Made by a program: the position numbers and the translations under genes. Below are positions 45,125 through 57,410 of a stretch of DNA of 64,000 bases, one piece after another. The notes under the pieces were generated by a model, which saw nothing but the letters and a program-made list of their open reading frames with translations, ran no database searches and was not told where the DNA came from. Location of the stretch: the NCBI GenBank assembly GCA_007570785.1, contig ML664176.1, forward strand, positions 1,415,296 through 1,479,295, given 5' to 3'. This stretch comes from Antilocapra americana. Lineage: Eukaryota; Chordata; Mammalia; Artiodactyla; Antilocapridae. Every line of letters begins with the position of its first letter. Positions within the stretch are counted from its first letter, which is position 1.

Positions 45125-45480
45125 CCCAACACAATGTCCTTTATCCCCTGCCTTTCCTACCTGGCTCATCCAAATTCTACATCAAGCACCAGCTTCTCTG
45201 TAAATCAAGTCCTTTCCTGGGAAGAGTCTGCACTCCTATTTGTCCATTACTGTTGTAGAATAATTCTCCATCAGAGTACTTATTTCACTGTATTTGGATT
45301 GTTTCTGTACGAGTTTTGGCCTCAGCTAGACTGTGATCTCCTGAGGGCCTGGGTGGTACTTCATTTCTCAACTGCAGAGCCTCGTACAACCTATGGCTCA
45401 TGTTTGTTGATCAGTACATGTTTGTGCTTGATTATTTCATGGCAGACACAACCACTTGACTTAATTAACTAGGAGCTTTG
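45125..45480 (+). mobile_element. L2 LINE 3' end
   Basis: Typical L2 3' order: TTTCCTACCTGGCTCATCC, ATCAAGTCCTTTCCTGGG, ACTCCTATTTGTCCATTAC, ACTTATTTCACTGTATTTGG, AGACTGTGATCTCCTGAGGG. Old; no coding potential left. Confidence 0.75.
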
Positions 45481-46699
45481 GTTTAAACGTGATTTCCAAG
45501 CAAATGATGTTCATTGGTTAGTTGGAGTCCAGTGTAAATGTAAAGAATGGAAGAATGTTATATCCTGCAAAAGTCTGGTGGCTTCACTTAATTTCATGAT
45601 CCTAATCACCATCTATACTCATCACATAGAAACAAAGCCAGAAAGCAGAGACCTTTTGGATTATTGCTACCTTTGAATAGCACTCTTCTACCTTTTCACA
45701 TCCTTCCTCTCAGTAAATCCTTAACAATAGTTCTATAACATACTAAGATGCTCCAGTTACTACAACATCATTTCATTTGAAAAATGACTCCATGCAGAGA
45801 GTCTCCCACCCCTGACCAGGATATGAATGGCAGGACAGGACTGGGATGGAGAACACAGGAGTGAGATAGTCTCTGTTTTGAGTGAGCAAAGAGCCTAGCA
45901 CCGGCCTTAGGAGGCATGAGTTCTCTGGTCATGATCCAGCCTGACCATGCAACTATTTCTTCATCTGCCAAATGAACTAAAGGATCTCTCAGGACCTCTC
46001 AGCCTTGATATCCTGTGATAAGATCTTTAGAATAAAATTACAGATTCATGAATAATTCCCCAATGAGCTCTTTATAGACAACGTTGCTTTTCAATCAACA
46101 TCCTCAGGACTGTCATGGCTTCTTCTCCATGGTCTCTGAATGCTTCCCAGACCCGTTTCTGAGAGAAGGAGCTGCAGGAGTAGAGGTCACCTCCTGGGCA
46201 GGGTGCTCACTGAGTGTTTTTTTCCAATAGACAGAAATCAGCTTAGATCCATTCCAGACTTAGTCACACCCACTTCTGGGACTGTACTTGTTTCCCAAAG
46301 GCTAAGAGCTTTGCCATGTTTTCCTCCTTGGGACTTCATAGATGGACACAAAGCCCAGATTCCCTCTGGAAGTTTCTCCTAGCTCATGGCTTCAGTGAGT
46401 AGCTTGGTGCTGATGATTGCCCAAATGGGATCTCCATCCCTGACCCTTGCTTTCAGTTGCTCAGCATTCATATTGAATTCTTTTTCTAGTACTGTACAGG
46501 CACCTCCCCAAACTAAACCAGTCTCCTCTTCCAGATATGCCCTTCTTTTCAGGGTTCTCCATATCTTTTAACAAATCCTGTTATGTGGGATTAGATTATA
46601 GGCTCTTATTTGACTTCTACTTCTCTTACCCAGGTACCTAAGGGTCTAGTCTGTTTATTTCTGGAATATTTCTCCTTCCCTTTCCCTACCTTTATCACA
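45481..46699. other. Unassigned sequence
   Basis: No gene recognised. A weak MIR-like patch lies at 45905-46010 (TTTCTTCATCTGCCAAATG). Short frames have no domains. Confidence 0.35.
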
Positions 46700-46809
46700 C
46701 AGCCACTGTCCTAGCACAGGTCTCTGTGATCTCTTGCCTAGAGTTTCACAGTAGCCTCCTACCTGGCCTGCCTTTATCACTCCTCCTACTTCAACCTGTT
46801 TGTCCATTA
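46700..46809 (+). mobile_element. L2 LINE, left part
   Basis: CAGCCACTGTCCTAGCACAGG, TCTCTTGCCTAGAG, CAGTAGCCTCCTACCTGGCC match L2 ORF2 3' coding sequence. The element is split at 46810 and resumes at 47276. Confidence 0.7.
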
Positions 46810-47275
46810 GAAGCAGACCATGAGAAGAGAAGAGGACTCATAAGCAAATAATTCATTAAGGAAGTGCTTCTTGGAGAAACTGATAAAGGGAGCACAGGAA
46901 GCAAGATAGGGAGGGGAAGACTCTAAGCAAAGATGAGCTTTCACGTACAGTCCAGCTCCCACCTAATCCCACAGGGAACTGGCAATGTACATTATGCCTC
47001 AGATTTCCTGCCGAGTGGAAGCAAGGGAGTCAAGCTTTCATATCTCTACAGTGTCAATCACTGGCTCAGGGCTGCCCCAAGGGATGTCAGTTCACCAGCA
47101 CTTTCAGCACTCAGCTTGTTTTGTCAAAGTTCCTCCTGTAGCCCAAAGACCGGACTCTGAATAGTTACAGGTGTGAGCTATTAGAAGCAAAGCCTATAGA
47201 AGCTAGGGCAAGGGGCCCAGAGACATATAGTAAAAGGGTTTTAAGGGACCTAGGCACTTGACAGAACCTTGACAG
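46810..47275. mobile_element. Unclassified 466-bp insert splitting an L2
   Basis: The flanks TGTCCATTA (46801-46809) and TGTCCACTA (47276-47284) form a 9-bp direct repeat with one change. The L2 parts on either side look contiguous in the element. The insert itself (GAAGCAGACCATGAGAAG ... CAGAACCTTGACAG) has no A-tail, no obvious terminal inverted repeat and no coding frame, and I cannot name it. Confidence 0.5.
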
Positions 47276-47815
47276 TGTCCACTACCCAAATTTTTGCAAT
47301 ACTGCCAGCAAAACACTGCCACACTATTGCTTAATCATCGCTTTGCTCTACTTAGCAACCATTAGTGACTCCCTATATGCTCTAAACACTTTGTATCAAA
47401 GTCCCAATAATTTCACATTAGTCGCAAACTGCTTGCCTTTTTTTTTCCCTTCATGAATCTTACACTTATGAGGGGATGATTTAGTATTTCATACACAGTT
47501 CAGAGATTCCCAACACTGTGCCTTAGCTCACTCAGTCCCCTCTGCCTCAAACAGTCTTGAAACTACATCTGTAAATCCTACACATCTTTCAAAAACCAGG
47601 CAGACTTTCTGATGGCCTCCTAGGAAATGGGATCTTTCCCTCTCTGGAGCTTCCCAGTGCTTGATCTGGCCCTCAGTGCCTGTTTTGTGTATGGGAGCAG
47701 CTGTCTTCTCTCTCCTCTGGATTCATCAGATTTGGTACCCTTTTCCTCTTTACATCCTTCCAGCATCATCCACAGTGCCCAGTGCTTGGGATACGAACAA
47801 TGCCATCCCTGCTGT
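47276..47815 (+). mobile_element. L2 LINE, right part to 3' end
   Basis: GCAACCATTAGTGACTCCC, AACACTTTGTATCAAAGTCC, CACTCAGTCCCCTCTGCC, CATCTTTCAAAAACCAGGC and CCACAGTGCCCAGTGC follow L2 order to the 3' end. Confidence 0.75.
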
Positions 47816-49427
47816 TGAATACATGGTTGAAGCTTCTCCATGTGTCTGCATTAATCAGGAGGGTGAATTGGGAAGTGAGCCCCTCCCCCAAGTGAGTTCC
47901 TAAAGTTTCAATTCTTTCAACAGGGGCTTTACTCTTTTGGAAGCAGTGAATCAACTGTGTGCCTTTCTCACATCCTTTCGTGTCAGTCTCTGCTGTGGAG
48001 GAGAAGGTGGTACAATGGTGAAGCAGGAGGTGAAAGGCAAAGTTCCAGTTCACCATGTCCTGAAACAACCCTTTCTTTCAAGAAGTTCCAGAAATAGCTT
48101 GAGAAACCACTTAAATATGTGAGTCTATCTAACCCTCAAGAGTATTATTATGAATATAAATGTGAAGTGCTTCTCTATCAGGAATAGCACTGAAATGGCA
48201 TTTAAAGAACTGAGCGCTGTCTAGTACTGTTGTAGGGTGAGATATGGAGGGTGTCAGTTAGTCTTTTGTGGGTTTGCTTTCCTCACGAGTTAGTGGTGTG
48301 ATTGGATGACAGAATTAATATTTCTAATTTCTTCAGATTTCACTCAGACCTTCCACGTAGCAGCTGCTGGACTGAGTGCTAGAGGTATGAAGATAGACAT
48401 CATGGGTTCCCTTGACCACAAAACCCTTGAAAAACTGCCTCTCTCAAACCCTCTTGAAATCATTAATCTGCTCTGGAAGGAAACTTGTTTCAGTGTTGAA
48501 ATCTCCTTCCTATGGCTTTTGCCCTTCAGTTCTAATCAGATCCCTTATTAGATCTGGTGCCTCCTTCCTCTGCTAATAAGATGAGACTTTAATCACAGGG
48601 ACCCTCAAGAACTTTAAACTTGAAATTTGTTCACAGAAGTTTTTCCCATAAAACACATACATAGATACATGACACACATATAGAGAATAAATATCTGTGT
48701 CAAATGTAGATTCCAGCACTTCGCTGGGCTCACTCAGGAGCCATTTGATGGAATCACACACATTAACCCATCAGCACGTGCAATTCAAACCAAGGCCAGA
48801 GCAAAATGAAGATTCCCCACATCACAGGCCACTGAGTTCCCTCCTGCATGGACGAGACTGACCTGTGAAAACAACTGCTTTTCACAGATGAACAAAACAG
48901 ACATGATCAGAGCCCCACCAACCCCCCTGATTCCCCAGTCTCTCACTCTTCTCATTGACTTCAGATGCGCTGAGTCATTAATGTATAAGCTCTGGTAACT
49001 TATCAAAGACTCAACTGTGCCAGGCACTGCACAAGTCCCTGTAGATAGTAAGATACTGACAAGCAGTCTGCAGACTAGAGGAGACTCCACCTAGTCCTTC
49101 CGAGGTCTGCGGACCAGTTCAGAATTATGTGCAAGGTCTAGTCACTTGACCTGTGTATTTGCCTTAAGGCCAGGTTTGTGGTTTGCTTCATCTTGTCTAT
49201 AAAATTCTTTGGCTTATAACACATATAAAGGCAAGAGCACCTTCCCTTTTATTGCTGCCTGGACTTGTTTCTTTTCTAGGCTGGTTACTGGTACATCATA
49301 GGCCACTGGCTTTCCAAGGAGTGAACCAGTGGTTGCCACACATTTGTACAGAATTATTCTGTTCTGATTTAAAGGCCTCTGGCCAGATATTGACAACACA
49401 GTGGGGAAAGGAGCACTGTTTAAAAGA
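47816..49427. other. Unassigned sequence, about 1.6 kb
   Basis: No gene or repeat recognised with confidence. Several frames of 80-100 codons on both strands have no motifs. Confidence 0.4.
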
Positions 49428-49438
49428 TTCCCTTGTCA

Positions 49439-49744
49439 GCAGGAATAGAGACACAGACATGGGGAAGAGTCATGTGGACAAAGGGAGGTTGTCATGGGGT
49501 GAACTGGGAGATTAGGATTGACATATGCGCACTGCCATGTTAAAATAGATAGCTAGTAAGAACCTAATACCGTATAGTACAGAGAGCTCAGCTCAGTGCT
49601 GTTGATGACCCAGAGGGGTGGGATGGCGAGAGAGGTCCAGAGGGAGGGGATATATGTTTACAGATGGCTGATTCACTGCGTTGTACAGCAGAAAGTAACA
49701 CATTGTAAAGCAGCTATACTCGGAAAAAACAACAACAAAACTCT
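49439..49744 (+). mobile_element. 5'-truncated L1 3' end with target duplication
   Basis: GGAATAGAGACACAGACATGG, TTAGGATTGACATATGCGC, AAAATAGATAGCTAGTAAG, ATAGTACAGAGAGCTCAGC, GGGGATATATGTTTACAG, GTACAGCAGAAAGTAAC and an A-rich end. TTCCCTTGTCA at 49428-49438 and 49745-49755 is a perfect 11-bp target duplication. Confidence 0.94.
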
Positions 49745-49755
49745 TTCCCTTGTCA

Positions 49756-50384
49756 AGAGGTAAGAAGAGCCTAGGCTTCATATGGGAAATCTCCCCATCG
49801 GGAGTGCTTCCTCTCTCCCCGTTACCCCTTCCTATAAAGCACAGCCCTGGAGCTTGGAAACTATGGACCAGCCTGCAAAGAACAGTCTGCAGGATAAGCA
49901 AGTTCTTGAATACAATCTACCTTACTCAGTGGAGACCAGAAGCAATGGCCCTATTACTCAGAGGCCTTACTATTGGTGCTGGTGACAAAGGCTCTAGATT
50001 TGGAAATCATGACAGATGATGATGTGAGGCAGATTCTGAGGACCCCCACTTGGAGATGAAGAATCACTGCTAAGTTTACCAGGTTTCCTAATTGTCAGCT
50101 CATTTTTTAGGACATCTCTGAGAGAAACCATCCTCTCCTCTGTGATACCATTTCTTCTCTTTGTCTGTATTTAGTTGTTTTTTTGTTGTTGTTTGTTTTC
50201 ATTCAAGAGACATCTTAAAAATGATAATTTCAATTAAAGGAAAATGGGGGAAAGAAAACTTTGAAGGAAGCTCAGGCTAGTTCAGATATTCATTTTGGGG
50301 GAGAAAAGTCTCTTCTAGATAATTTATCTTTTACTTGGGGATTTGGTGAGGAGATTATTAAACAATATCTATTAGAAGCAATCC
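49756..50384. other. Unassigned sequence
   Basis: No gene or repeat recognised; a T/G-rich patch lies at 50180-50200. Confidence 0.4.
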
Positions 50385-50681
50385 TGTAGGATTTCCCTGG
50401 TGTTCCAGTGGTTAAGAATCCTCCTGCTGATGCAGAGGACATGGGTTCAATCCCCAGTCCGGGAAGATCTCACATGCCACAGAGCACTAGAGCTTGTGTG
50501 CCACAACTACCGAGCCTGTGCTCTAGAGCCCAGGAGCCACAACCACGGAGCCCACGTGAGCAGAGCCCATGCTCCACAACAAGAGGAGCCACTGACCACA
50601 ACTAGAGAGGAGCCCCCGCTTGCCACAACTAGAGAGGGCTGGCACGCAGCAATGAAGACCTAATACAGCCAAAAATAAATA
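50385..50681 (+). mobile_element. CHR-type tRNA-Glu SINE with target duplication
   Basis: GGATTTCCCTGGTGTTCCAG, GGTTAAGAATCCTCCTGC, GGGTTCAATCCCCAGTCCGG, then the GCCACAACTACCGAGCC body and an AAAAATAAATAA tail. AAGCAATCC at 50376-50384 and 50682-50690 is a perfect 9-bp duplication. Confidence 0.95.
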
Positions 50682-50690
50682 AAGCAATCC

Positions 50691-51119
50691 CATAAAAGAA
50701 TTTGAGACTGATGTTAAGCAGTAACTTGGCCATACTACTAACAAAAACTTTAGGTAGGTTTCCTAGCTTTCATGAAGCAGCTGACAATGAATATCAGTGA
50801 CTAGGGTGTCTGTTTCCTGTAAGTTCTATTCTGACAAGAGCACCATTTTGGGGACTGGATACCAGGGACCACGTTGAGGCAAGAGAGATTTTTGACAAGA
50901 AGGTCTAGAGGCTGTTCAGCTAGTGAAAGATTCCAACTGTAGCCACGAGCTGGAAGCATCTCGTCTATAGGGTAAAGGAAAGGAGGAAAAGGGGGAAAGA
51001 GACAGCGTGAAAAGAAACAGGGACATCTGGTTGGAAAAACAATGAACAAAGTCATTGCAGGTGTACAGTTCAGAACCAGGGCTGCAAAGAGTGATGGGGG
51101 CCTGAATCCCGTTTTGGAG
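50691..51119. other. Unassigned sequence
   Basis: No gene recognised; a 113-codon minus-strand frame (50801-51142) has no recognisable domain. Confidence 0.4.
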
Positions 51120-51556
51120 GTTGCCTCATCGTCTCCTCCCATGCCAGATTCACTCCATCTGTCTCTTCTCTCACATAGTTCTTCCTTCTAAAGTGGCTTT
51201 GCCAGATCCCTTTTCCAACCATGTGTATTTTGCTGAAGCTTCAAGTCCCAGGTCAAGTTCTGTCTCTTCTATGAGGCTTGCTTCAGGTCTTCCTCACTCC
51301 CAGATCTCATTTCTGTTAACTCTTTAAGAACCGCGTGGAGGAAATGGCAGAGCCGATGCAAGCTTCTTTTCTAACAGCCTGAATCACTCTGCTGTGGAGT
51401 TACCTTAGCATATGCTGCTGACAAAGAAAATGCTTTGTGCACTAATTATCTCATATGAATAGTACTTGTCTGATTCAATTAAATACCTTTGAGGGAAGCA
51501 GCAGTGCTTTATAATTTCTTTTAGCCCCAAATGTATAACACAGCGCTAGGCTTTCA
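51120..51556 (+). mobile_element. L2 LINE 3' end (diverged, discontinuous)
   Basis: 51240-51310 (CTTCAAGTCCCAGGTCAAG, CTATGAGGCTTGCTTCAGG) and 51490-51550 (TTTGAGGGAAGCAGCAGTG, AACACAGCGCTAGG) are L2 3' blocks. The intervening part is diverged. Confidence 0.6.
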
Positions 51557-51557
51557 C

Positions 51558-51785
51558 AGTAGCCAGCATTTATTGAACAGCTGCCATGTGCTTAACACGG
51601 TTTTCAGCTCTTTGCACGTGTTAACTCATTTAATCCTCATAACCCTGTAAGGTAGTTACTAGTACTATTTTCATTTTGCAGATGAGAAAACTGAGGCTTA
51701 TAGAAATTCAGTTAATCATCCAAGACCACACCAAGTAGGAAATAAGAGAGGCAGGGTTCAGAAGTAGGCTGTCCATACTCTTTTC
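51558..51785 (-). mobile_element. MIR SINE
   Basis: Near-complete reverse MIR: CAGCATTTATTGAACAGC, TTAACTCATTTAATCCTC, TTTTGCAGATGAGAAAACTGAGG, CATCCAAGACCACACCAAG. Confidence 0.88.
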
Positions 51786-52957
51786 CATTTATTGTAAATG
51801 GCCTGTGCTAGGTAATCTATAAAAGCCTTAGTACTTGTTAATGGATCTATTGCCTTTATCTGAAAGAAAATAAAAATTAATTCTAAAGTAAAGCATCCTT
51901 TGTACAAAGAAGCAGCTCACGCTTAACGGCATTACCGATTTCCTGTTACTTGGATTTGATCTGAAAATTGAACAGAAACATTTCATCCTTCTCAGGCTGC
52001 CCTTGGGCTTTTAGAAAAACTACAGGAAGCACAGAGTCTGATCAGGGCTTTCAACTGGGTTCCTCCTCATCTGAAGGTGAAGTGGAAACTGGGCAAGAGT
52101 CCAAATGCTTTACCAAACCAGCTAATGCTACTGGCAGCTCCCTAGAAACCATTTAGGGGCTCACAAAGCCCACAGCACACAGGGAAAACCTGGGCTGCTC
52201 ATTAAAACAGGAAACAGGAAATAAGCATCAAAGAACAAGTGCTCTGGACGATGTGTTCATGTTACATGTATGAATCATCTCTGAATAGGAGAGACAAAGA
52301 CTGTTTTTTTTTTTTTTTCCCTTCCAGGCTTGTTATGTCCATGCTTCATCCAAACTGGTAATGTGATGTTTGTTAAGGCTGCCTGTTGAAAAGGTCTCCA
52401 GGTCTCCCCAGAAATGCAAGCCAGTAGTGGAGCTGATGGGGTACATAATGAACGGTCTCTTGTGAAGCTCAAGGATGATTTTCCCCATCATCTATTTGTA
52501 CGTTTATAAAATGAGTAATGAGGTCAATTTGGGACAGGCAGGTTTTGTGCCATGATTTGGACAGATGTTCAGCACTCTGCAAAGCACAGCTGCCTGGTCT
52601 AAGTGGTGCCCCTTGCCAAAAGTATTGAGCTTCCAAAGGAGAATGTGTCACCAGGGACCGTTCAGAGGAGCCCACTGATCATCAGGGAATCAGCTTGTAT
52701 CGATCTTTTGTAACCACATTTACACTTGTAGAACCTGTGGGGCTCACTAAGAGCAAATGCACAAAATTAAAAGACATTTTTTTTTGCAATTGGCAAATAA
52801 ATATTTGATCGACATAGTTGTCAGTCTTCACTTGTTAATATCCAAAAATATTTATTTGTCTTCTGTTAAATTAGCAAAAACTAAGCTTTGAATCTGTCAT
52901 GACTGAGGTGTCTGAGCTCTTTTCTAAATGATGATACGGCTTTGTCCCTTTGATACT
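51786..52957. other. Unassigned sequence, about 1.2 kb
   Basis: No gene recognised. A T15 run lies at 52304-52318. 52690-52880 is repeat-free and AT-rich (GCAATTGGCAAATAAATATTTG) and could be conserved. Confidence 0.35.
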
Positions 52958-53160
52958 AGGCTTCCCTGGTGACTCAGATGGTAAAGAATCTGCCTGCAAT
53001 GTGGAAGACCTGGGTTCAATCCCTGGGCCAGGAAGATCTCCTGGCAAAGAAACTTGGTAACCCACTCCAGTATTCTTGCCTGGAGAATCCCATGGACAGA
53101 GGAGCCTGGGGGGCTATAGTCCATGGGGTTGTAAAGAGTCAGACATGACTGAGCAAGTAA
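52958..53160 (+). mobile_element. Bov-tA SINE
   Basis: Well preserved: GGCTTCCCTGGTGACTCAG, GGTAAAGAATCTGCCTGC, GGGTTCAATCCCTGGGCC, CCCACTCCAGTATTCTTGCC, GGACAGAGGAGCCTGG, AGTCAGACATGACTGAGC. A second copy follows at once. Confidence 0.95.
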
Positions 53161-53177
53161 CATACACATCAAATTGG

Positions 53178-53372
53178 CAACACAGTGGTAAAGAATTCTC
53201 CTGCCAATGCAGGTGATGCAGGTTCAATCCCTGTTGAGACGATTCCCTGGAGGAGGAAATGGCAACCTACTTTAGGATTCTTGCCTGGAGAATCCCATTT
53301 ACAGAGAAGTCTGGAAGGTTACAGTCCACAGAGTTGCAAAGAATCAGACACGGTTGAATACACAGCCATATC
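53178..53372 (+). mobile_element. Second Bov-tA SINE in tandem
   Basis: Same family and orientation as the preceding copy but more diverged: GTGGTAAAGAATTCTCC, GCAGGTTCAATCCCTG, GGAGGAAATGGCAACC, GAATCAGACACGGTTG. The start of its tRNA-like head is missing. Confidence 0.93.
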
Positions 53373-53569
53373 ACCAAACTGCAACATGGAATAGAAATGC
53401 TTTGCTTCTAGAGTATTTGTAGCTCACATGACATTGGACCTGAAATAGCTGACCATAAAACTCCTGAGCTACTATATTGCAGTTATTTAATCCAGCCACA
53501 CAAGATACATCATGGCATTAAAATTTCTGTCCAAAGGGTAACAGCCATTGTTAGCTTAGATCAAATCTC
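53373..53569. other. Unassigned sequence
   Basis: Short gap between SINEs and the minus-strand L1; nothing recognised. Confidence 0.35.
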
Positions 53570-55625
53570 AGTTTTTGGTTATCACAAACCATGCTTGGAT
53601 GTACATTGTTTTCTGCATGGTTCATTGTATACGTTTGTTGTTGTTTCTCAAGGGTACATAGTAAAAGTGAGAAAGCTAGAATGTAAGGCATATAAATATT
53701 CAGTTTTTCTAGATATTTTCAAGTCGCCCACAGAAGAGGCAGCATCAATTTGCATTATTACCAGCAGTTTTTGAGAGCCTCCTTTTCCCCACATTTTGCT
53801 AACATTTGATGTCGAAAGGCTCTTTAATATTTTCAGGTCTGGTTGGCATGAACTGGCCTTTAATTGTCTTATTTGGCATTCCCTCAGATCGTTATTAGGT
53901 ATAAGCGTAACTACATTTGTTTTTCATTTGAGGTGCTTCTTTTCTGAACTTTTGCTTTTTTTTTTTTGCCATTTTCCTCATTCTTTTGCTTGACATTATT
54001 TCTAGCGTTCTTTATTGGTTTTGGATATCAATCCTTTGTGAGTTACGTGCATTGCAAATACCGTCACCTAGCCTGGGCTTTTTTTCTTCATTTTTCTGTG
54101 TCTACCATCAAACAGAATTTTAAAAGTTTTTATATAATTGTATTTTATGTCTTGTTTACATAATCCTTTCTTATCCCAAGTCATAATACATTCTACATTT
54201 TCATAAAGAGTATTTTATGAACCTCTCCCCCAATAATTAAGTCTTTAGTCCACCTATAACATATTTATGTATGGTGTGAGATAGGGCTCCAATCTTCCAA
54301 TTTTATCTTTTTCCACATAGATAGCCAATTGTCCCCACATCCTGTTGGTGTTTTTTCCTTTTTACAACTTTTCTGGGACTGAGTCTTGGCCGTCAGTACT
54401 GAAAGCTGGGAGCCCTAACCCCTGGACCACCAGGGAATTCCTTCCTGCTTTAATAGTCCATTTCTGCCCCTTGATTTTAATGCCATCTCTGCAATCTATC
54501 AATTTTTCACTTTTGATGGCTTTGTTTCTATTTGCTTTACTTGTCTGTTTTTCTGTCTTCCTATCTGCAATGTATTATATCATTTGGTATACTGTTACAA
54601 GGCATCTGGTATCTGATAAGGCACAGACCACCACCAGCCCCAGCCTTATTTTTTTTTCCAAAATTGTATTGGCTACTTTAGGCATTTTTCTTTTCTTTAT
54701 GAACTTAAGGATCAAATTGCCAAGTTCAAAAAACTTTCTTGGGATCTGAATTGACATTCTTGTATTTATAAATTGGATGAGAACTGACATATATATGATA
54801 CTGAGTTTCCCAAGTGATACAGATGATACAATTTCAATTATATCAGAAAATCTTTTATTGAAATTTTCTCCAGAACTGTAATACACGTATTTGTTAATTT
54901 AGCACTAATTGCCTCAGAGATTTGTCATAGTTGTGAATAAAAATTTAGTTTCCATTTCAAGAGTTTATTTTTGGTATATATATAAATAATGATTTTTGAA
55001 TAGTAAAAACACATCCAGATATCATGCTGAGTTTTATATTAATTATGAAAGTTTTTGGTAAAGTTTGGTGGACTTCCTATTAAAACAATCACTATATATA
55101 GATGTTTCTCCTTTTTTCCCAATACTTATGATTTTTTCTTTTCTTAAAGCAATGGTTAGAATCTTAGAAGTAGTGATAGTGAATATTCCTGCTATGTTTC
55201 TCAATTTAATGGAATTGCTTCTAAATTTTTCATTAAATATAATGTATGATGTAGATTTTAGATACCTATTATTATATAAAGGAAATTGCATCCACAATTT
55301 AATTTGCTAAGGACCCATGTCTTGAATAAAGATTAAATTTCATCAAGTGATTTTTCTAAATCTATTTAAATGGTCATATTTTCCCCTTTCATTTGTTAAC
55401 TCAGTGTGTTATATTGATCAATTTTTAATGTGTTTTTGCTTTTTGATTTCTGGGATTAAATATATTTAGATTTGGCATATTATTTTTTAAATGCTGCTAA
55501 ATTAAATGTGTTAATATTTTATATGAGCTTTCTGTATCTATGCTTGTAACTGAGATTGGTCTATAAATTCATTTTCATATGTATCAAGGCAATAATAACC
55601 TTATAAAATGAACTGTAAAACCAAA
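53570..55625 (-). mobile_element. Old L1 LINE, 3' UTR and ORF2 region
   Basis: Reverse-strand L1 order: GTTTCTCAAGGGTACATAG, CCCACATTTTGCTAACATTTG, TTATTGGTTTTGGATATCAATCC, ATAACATATTTATGTATGG, AATTGTATTGGCTACTTTAGGC, GTCTATAAATTCATTTTC and CCTTATAAAATGAACTG. No frame survives; the T-rich frames on the plus strand (up to 134 codons) are antisense artefacts. Confidence 0.75.
54372..54442 (-). mobile_element. CHR-type SINE head fragment
   Basis: CCCTAACCCCTGGACCACCAG followed by GGAATTCC is the reversed tRNA-like head of a CHR SINE, nested in the L1. Only about 70 bp are present. Confidence 0.7.
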
Positions 55626-57355
55626 ATGTGTACTGTATAACACATTTATACAGTGTGTTATAAATGTACATGCGTTTAAGAGTAAAATGCTTTCTCTAAG
55701 ATTTACTACCACAAAAAAAGCTTCCCTGGCCCTGAGCACTTCTGCCCACAACTACCATTTTTCTCTCTCCAGGGGCAAAAACTTTTATCTGATCATTTTG
55801 ACATTTACCTCAAGATTTCTGGAAAATATGCTTGGATTGCTACCTCATGACTTTTCAGGGTTAGTAGGAAGTATTTATTTCTCAATATAAGGGAAGAGGA
55901 TTTATCTTTCTTTCCTTCCTCGGCACTTGACCTTCTTGAAAGCGATACTTGGGTTCTTCATCTCTGGAATATTTTCTTGTTTTAGTCTATTGATTGTTTC
56001 TTTCCACACATTTTTATTATTCTTCCTTTCTAGAACTTTTAGATGCTGGACTCCTTGATCTGGCTGTCTAATTTTCTTGCTTTATCTTCCTCTTTGTTTT
56101 TACTGTGTTTTGAGGAATTTTCCTTCACTAATCTTTGAAAACTCCTATCAACTGTTCTGTTTCTTCTAATTAAATTTAATTTCCAAGGGGTAGTGGCAGT
56201 TGTTCTCTGAATGATCCTTTTTATAGTACACTATTATTTCATGATTGAAGTAACTTCTAATCTTTTAGGACATTGATGACAGTATTTTGAAAGTTTCTTC
56301 CTGTTTCATCTCTGATTTTTTCAAGTTGCTTATTTCTATTCATTTTAGGCTTTGATTTCTACTTTATAGGCTTTCTCTAGATGTCTTGTATCTTTGTTGT
56401 CAACTTGCTTTTTTTTTTGTTTGTTTCAATGTCCCTTCTTGGGTTGTTCAGATCCCCAAGAACTGGCCCCTTCTAAGTTCTGTTTGGATCATACCTGTCT
56501 GGCTTCCCAACTATTGATTTGCTAAAACATTGGGGTAGGGGTGGGGGAACCGGCTCTCTTTCCATTTAATATGTCTATGTTTTGTAAACTGCCCAATTTC
56601 ATTGCAGTATTCCCAGCCTCAACTGTGCCAACTTCTCCCAAACCAGAAACTCTGTTTTATCCTCTTTTAGTGTTTTGTTGGGGGCAAAGACAGGGTATCT
56701 TCTGGGCTCTTGAGAGTAGGCATAGGGATCTGGAAATCTAAATGCTTCATAGGCTTTCAACCAAGCATCTTTAATTTTAACCTTTCCATCAACTCCTGAG
56801 TATTTTGCAGATTGTGTGAAATAAAACAGACTCTTGCCAATTTCCTGTGCAAGTTTAGAATTAGTTTTCTCAGGTCTGCTAAGTTCTTTATGACTTGCCC
56901 AAATGTTTTCCAGCTTCCAGAATTCTATTGCTCACTGACTACCCAATTCCAGTTATTTTTTATATCAATTCCACTTTCCTCTGACCACTGTTTTTTAGCT
57001 CTGTAGACATTATTTTACTATTTTTTAGGTATTAACAGGTTTTATCAAAGTTATCCTCAAACTATTTTGAACATAACATGATAATAATTTCTTGCAATTT
57101 GATTATAAGCCTCTTAAAATCTTCTTTTTCTTTCTTTGATCATTTCCCCATGTCTCATACACTTCACATATCTAGGACTTGATGCCTCCAGGTAACTATT
57201 AAGTTGTTTCTAAGCAACATGTTCAATGTGTCATCACAAGCCATTCTCAATATTTGTGTAGCACCACATCAGCTTTTTTTTTCCTGATCACTAAATATTA
57301 TAATCTTCAGACAACTGAATGTTTATTAAATGATAAATATGATGATGATAAGAGA
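55626..57355 (-). other. T-rich tract, probably L1-derived but unassigned
   Basis: Strong T-over-A bias continues for about 1.7 kb beyond the clear L1. Blocks such as CTGGAATATTTTCTTG and TTTCATCTCTGATTTTTTC look like old reversed LINE sequence, but I cannot place them. No gene. Confidence 0.35.
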
Positions 57356-57410
57356 AGAGAGGAAGATAGTGATAGATAGATGATAGATACATAGATAAAT
57401 AGATATGGAC
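57356..57410 (+). repeat. Imperfect (GATA)n microsatellite
   Basis: GATAGTGATAGATAGATGATAG followed by ATACATAGATAAATAG; interrupted GATA units. Confidence 0.9.

Noticed and set aside
54345..54749. 134-codon hydrophobic plus-strand frame
   Set aside because: Antisense to a T-rich old L1 and a CHR SINE fragment; hydrophobicity follows from T-rich codons.
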